17,725 nucleotides of DNA, taken from contig NZ_MKGQ01000015.1 in assembly GCF_001908105.1 (NCBI RefSeq), positions 5,423-23,147 of the forward strand, written 5' to 3'. This DNA is from Xenorhabdus eapokensis (GTDB lineage Bacteria > Pseudomonadota > Gammaproteobacteria > Enterobacterales > Enterobacteriaceae). Numbering within the stretch: the stretch's first letter is position 1; every line of letters begins with the position of its first letter. This document shows positions 10,501 through 16,500 of the stretch, piece after piece. Position numbers and translations under genes: made by a program. A model generated the notes under the pieces. The model was given only the letters and a program-made list of their open reading frames with translations, had not been told where the DNA came from and did no database searches.

Positions 10501-13500
10501 GATAGCTTGAGCCAGAGTGGGGGGGATAGCAAGACGGGCTTCCGTCACAAGGTCGTTGTCAGAGGGGATCTTAAGCACCCCAAAGGGTGCCGTAGGTTCA
10601 TCAATGTCAGCCAGTTGGGCGCGGAAATACGCTTCATGCTCAGAGGCTGGTGTGTTCAGGGTTTGAGCGATAAAGTTGCGATAGGGCAATACCGCCGGCA
10701 ACCTCGCTGTATTGCCTTGCAAGATAAGGACAATTTCCGCCAGAATCAGCTCCAGTGTCATATGGTCACTGACCAGATGATGGAAGCGCAGCGCCAGCAA
10801 CCATTCATCTTGTACCGGATCATGGGCGATATCGGCAGTAAATAGCGGGGCGTGGCTCAGATCGATACGGTGCTGGCGTGGATCGGCATGACGCTTAAGT
10901 TGGGTGACAACGTCACCGATCGTTTCTGGGGTAAAAACGGTAATTGGCAGCGGTGCCTGACGCCAGACCACTTGCACCGGTTGTGCCAGTGCCTGCCAGC
11001 AAACGGCGGTGCGCAGGATATCATGCCGGTCGATGACATGTTGCAGTGCCGCTAAAAAGGCATCAAGACGCGCACGAGTATTGAACGCAAGCAGGCTTTG
11101 CAGCAGATAATTATCCCCTTGTGTTTGTAACAGGTGATGGAACAGTATGCCTTCCTGCAAGGGGGCGAGCGGATAAATATCCTGCACATTGGCGGCGCCT
11201 CCCTGAACAGTGGCAACGATGGCATCAATTTCGGTTTGAGGCAGAGAAACCAGTGGCAGCATATCAGGCGTGATAGCCGTACAATCCTCTGGGATACGGT
11301 TAGGAGGCACGACAAAGGGGCTGATCTCACGCTGGATAGCCTGAGCCATAGCAACCAGAACCGGTGCGACAAACACGCTGCGAACCTCAAGTTGCCAGCC
11401 CAGATGGCGTAGCTCTTCGATCAGACTGACAATCATCAGCGAATGACCACCGAGTTCAAAAAAGTGGTCATGACGGCTAACTTGTTTCAATCCCAATAAT
11501 TTTTGCCAAATCTGCGCCAGGGCGATTTCGGTCTCACCGACGGGGGCTTCATAGCTGCGCGTGACAATCGCGGATAAATCGGGAGCCGGCAGAGCCTGAC
11601 GGTTAAGTTTGCCATTCGGGGTCAGCGGGAAAGTGTTCAGGGTGACAAAGGCGCTGGGCAGCATATAGTCAGCGAGGTGTTGAGCCAGTTGCTGGCGTAA
11701 TTCGGCCGGCACCAGTTCGACATCATCCAGAGAGCGCAGATAGGCGACTAGCTGTTTCTGACCAGAGGCATCTTCACGGGCGATGACCACCGCTTCACGC
11801 ACGCCGTCACATTGCAGGAGTCGGGCCTCGATTTCTCCCAATTCGATACGAAAACCGCGCAGTTTGACCTGAAAATCATTGCGGCCGAGGTATTCGATAT
11901 TGCCATCGGGCAGCCAACGCCCCAGGTCTCCGGTCTTGTACATGCGGGTAGCCAGATCAGAGCAGAACGGATCGGCCAGGAAGCGCTCAGCCGTCAGTTC
12001 AGGGCGATTGAGGTAACCGCGGGCAACACCGGCTCCGACGACATAGATTTCCCCTGCCACGCCAAGTGGCACCGGTTGGTCGTGGGCGTCGAGAATATAG
12101 ATCCGTAGATCTGCCAGAGGCTGGCCAATCAGACTGCCTCGCCCTGAATAGATATCAGATTCGGTGAGTTCTCGATAAGTAGCATGTACGGTGATCTCGG
12201 TGATGCCATACATATTCACCAGACGGGTTTGTGCGGTTGGGTTGCGCTCTACCCATGGAGCCAATGACGGTAATTCCAGGGCTTCACCGCCAAAAATAAT
12301 ACAACGCAGCGAGTGGTTAGTCGCATCCTGCGCAGCAATTAACGGACGAAACGCACTAGGGGTTTGATTCAATATCGTGACGTGTTCACGGCACAGGAGG
12401 GCATAGAAGTGCTGCGGAGAACGGGCACATGCGGCTGAGATAATGACCAGCCGGCCGCCGTAAGTCAGTGCTCCCCACAATTCCCAGACGGAGAAATCGA
12501 ACGCAAACGAGTGGAACAGGGTCCAGACGTCTTTGTCATCAAACCGGAAGTGGGATTGCGTGGCGGCTAACAGGCGGATGACATGGGCGTGCTCAACCAT
12601 TACTCCTTTCGGTGTGCCGGTCGAACCTGAGGTATAAATCACATAGGCCAGATGGTGTGACGTCAGTCCCAGAGCCTGCACGTCGGGGTTATCCGTCGGT
12701 TGGGTTGCCAGAAACGCAGCTTGGTTATCAAGGACTTTATCCAGCAAGACCACAGGCAAGGAACTATCCAGTTTGTCGCGTAACGGAGCCTGAGTCAGTA
12801 AAATCACCGGAGCGGCGTCTGTCAGCATATAGGTCAAACGTTCGGTGGGGTAGGCCGGATCAAGCGGCACATAGGCTCCGCCGGCTTTCAGGATCGCCAG
12901 TAAGCCCACCACCATCTCCAAACCGCGTTCAACACAAACCGCGACCCGATCATCCGGTCGCACTCCCAATGCGATCAGATAATGGGCAACCTGATTGGCA
13001 CGGTGGTTTAGCTCCGCATAACTGAGCGTTTGCGCCTCAAAGACGAGCGCGATCGCCTCAGGTTGCTGTTCCGCCTGCGCTTCAAATAGCTGGTGGATCA
13101 ACGCCTCTTGTGGGAAGTCTGTTTGAGTGGCATTGAAATCCACCAACAGTTGTTGCCGCTCAGAGGCCGGCAGCAGAGGTAGCGTGGCAATTCGTTGGGT
13201 GTCATCTGCCGCTATGGCGGTTAGTACATGGGTTAAATAGCCCATCCAGCGTTCAATCGTGGTAGCATCAAATAAATCAGTAGCATAGGCCAATTCACCC
13301 GCTAAACCGGCTTCGGTTTCAGTCAGTGACAAGGTCAAATCAAAGTGCGTGCTCTGGTGTATTTGCTCAACCAGGGTGAGGTGTAAATCCGGCCAGGTTG
13401 ATTCCTGGAGTGAAAGATGCCGCGGCGTATTGTTTAAGGCCAGCATTACCTGAAAGAGAGGGCTGTGACTGAGGCTACGTTCAGGCTGGAGTGCCTCCAC

Positions 13501-16500
13501 CACCTGTTCAAAAGGCAGATCCTGATGGGCGTAGGCCGCTAAGGTTTGTTCCCGAACCTGGGCAAGCAAATCAGCGACACATGTGGAATCATCCAGCGTG
13601 ATACGCAGAGCCAGCGTATTAACAAAGAAACCAATCATCCCCTCAAGTTCATGGTGCGGACGGTTAGCTACAGGTGTACCGATGACAATATCATCCTGTC
13701 CACTAAGTCGAGCCAATACCAGACTCCAGGCACTGAGCACCGTCATAAACAAGGTGGTTTGATGGCGCTGTCCCAATTCTTTTAGTGAAGCCAATAAATC
13801 CGCATCAATGTAGACGGGGACGTAGCTACCAGCATAGGACTGTACCGCGGGGCGTGGCCGGTCGGTAGGCAACGTCAATAAAGCCGGTGCGCCTTCAAGC
13901 TGAACACACCAGAAATCCCGTTGTTTAGCAATGATGGTTCCTTGTAACCATTCGCGTTGCCAGAGGGCATAGTCGGCGTACTGGATCGGCAATGGGGGTA
14001 AGGTATTCTTCTGGTTGTCGAGAGCCGTGCGGTAAAGGACACTGAGTTCATGCAGCAAAACGCCGATAGACCAGCCATCCGAGATAATATGGTGTTGGGT
14101 GAGCAGCAAGAGATGCTCATCATCTGCCAGTTGTAGCAAATGACCGCGGATCAGCGGATCCTGAGCCAGGTCAAAAGGTGTCTGCGCGTCGAGTGCCATT
14201 AATTCTGCAATCTGGTTACTTTGTGCGGCTGGCGTTAATGTACGCAGATCCTGATACGACAGGGTAAAGCCACTGTCAGCCGGATCAATATGCTGGCAAG
14301 GTTGACCGGAAACCAGCACAAAGCGGGTACGCAAGCTTTCATGGCGGGCGATCAGGTGGTCGAGTGCACGGATTAAGGCCGGACGATGAAGTTGACCGGT
14401 CAGGCGCAACGCCATGGGAATATGATAGGCCAGGCTGGCCGCCGGATCGAGTTGGGCGAGGAACCATAAACGCTGTTGGGCGAAGGACAGCGGCAAGGAT
14501 TGGTTGCGGTCAGCCACAAGAAGGGTGATCTGGGGAGTGATTGACGTTTCCGTCAGCACCTGAGCCAGATCGATCAAAAGCGGTTGGTCAAAGAGTAATT
14601 GTAATGATAACTCGCGCGCCAGATGTTGACGAACCCGCGCCGCCAGTTGGATGGCTAGCAGGGAATGGCCGCCGAGTTCGAAGAAATGATCGTAACGACC
14701 GATCTGTTCTAATCCAAGTAAGTCTTGCCAAATTCCGGCCAGGGCAATTTCAGTCTCACCGACGGGAGCTTCATAGCGGCGAACCACGACCGCCGATAAA
14801 TCGGGGGCCGGCAGAGCCTGACGGTCAAGCTTGCCGTTTGGGGTTAGCGGGAAGGTATCCAGCACGATAAAGGCACTGGGCAACATATAGTCGGCCAGAT
14901 GTTGTGCCAGTTGCTGACGCAGTGTTGCCGGCACCAATTCAATACCTGTTTGTGGCAGCAGGTAGGCGACCAACCGTTTCTGGCCGGGTTCATCTTCGCG
15001 AGCCAGTACCACTGCCTCACGTACCCCGTCACATTGCGTGAGGCGGGCTTCAATTTCTCCCAGCTCGATACGGAAACCCCGTAGTTTAACCTGAAAATCA
15101 TTACGACCGAGGTATTCAATATTGCCATCAGGCCGCCAACGGCCGAGGTCGCCGGTTTTGTACATACGGGCATCTGGTTGCGCAGCAAAGGGGTCGGGCA
15201 GGAAACGTTCGGCAGTCAGTTCAGGGTGATTCAGATAGCCACGAGCCACACCAATACCGGCAATATATATTTCACCGTCTACCCCCAGCGGAACTGGCTG
15301 GCCTTGTTGATTCAGGATATAGATCTGGGTATTAGAGATCGGGCGGCCGATAGGGATTTTACTGTCAACGTCTTTATCTCCCTTCGCAGGGAGTTCATAG
15401 GTGGTGGCAAACGTGGTGGTCTCTGTTGGCCCATATACATGCAGTAGGTGTTTGGGAGGATATTCGGTTCTGAGGCGGATGGCAGGACGGATATCCGCCT
15501 GTTCACCACCGAAAAGGACATAACGCAAGCCCGATAAGGCTGTCCCAATCAGATTCGCATATTGGTTAAAGAGTGCAGTGGTCAGGAATAGCGCACTGAC
15601 TCCTTCCGATGACAGACATTGACCAAAATGGCTGGGTTGCAACAACGTTTTTTCTGGAATAAGCAGAATACGCGCCCCATGAACTAAGCCTGCCCACATT
15701 TCCCAGGTGGCGGCATCAAATGAAATATTGGCGCAATGGGCAATACAGTCATCAGGCCCGATATCGGCAAAGCCATTATTGATGATTAGGCGCAGGACAT
15801 TGCGATGCTCGACCATTACCCCTTTGGGTTGGCCGGTCGACCCTGAGGTGTAAATCACATAGGCCAAATGATGCGATGTCAGCCCCAATATCTGGGCGTC
15901 CGGGTTGTCAGTTGGTTGCGTCGCCAGCATCGGATCTTCACGGTCAAAGACATGATCCAGTAAGACCGTCGGCACGGTGTTGGGCAGGGTGTTGAGCTGG
16001 GCTGTCAGGGTCAATAAAACAACCGGTGCCGCGTCCTTAAGCATATAATCCAATCGTTCAATCGGGTAGGTCGGATTGAGCGGAACATAGGCTCCGCCGG
16101 CTTTCAGGATAGCCAGTAAGCTGACCACCATCTCCGGACTGCGTTCGAAACAGAGGGCGATCCGATCATCCGGCCGTACTCCCAGCGTAATCAGATAATG
16201 GGCTAATTGGTTAGCGCGGTGGTTTAACTCACCATAGCTGAGCGTTTGCTTCTCAAAAACAATGGCGATAGCCTCCGGATGTTGTGCGGCCTGAGCCTCA
16301 ACCAGTTGATGGATTAATGCCTCTTGTGGGAAATCCTTCTGGGTCGTGTTGAAATCCACCAGCAATTGTTGCCGTTCTGGTTCCGGCAGGATAGGAACAT
16401 CCAGCATCAATTGTTGCGGGTGATGAACCAGGGCGGTCACCAGACCGTTTATGGCCGTCGCCAGATAGGCGGTGATGCGTTCGGCGGCGATGTCTGTCAC

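Noticed and set aside
12612..13025. Plus-strand open frame of 137 codons
   Set aside because: It lies antisense to the core of A domain 2, has low-complexity Pro/Arg-rich translation and no family resemblance. It is a shadow of the NRPS frame.
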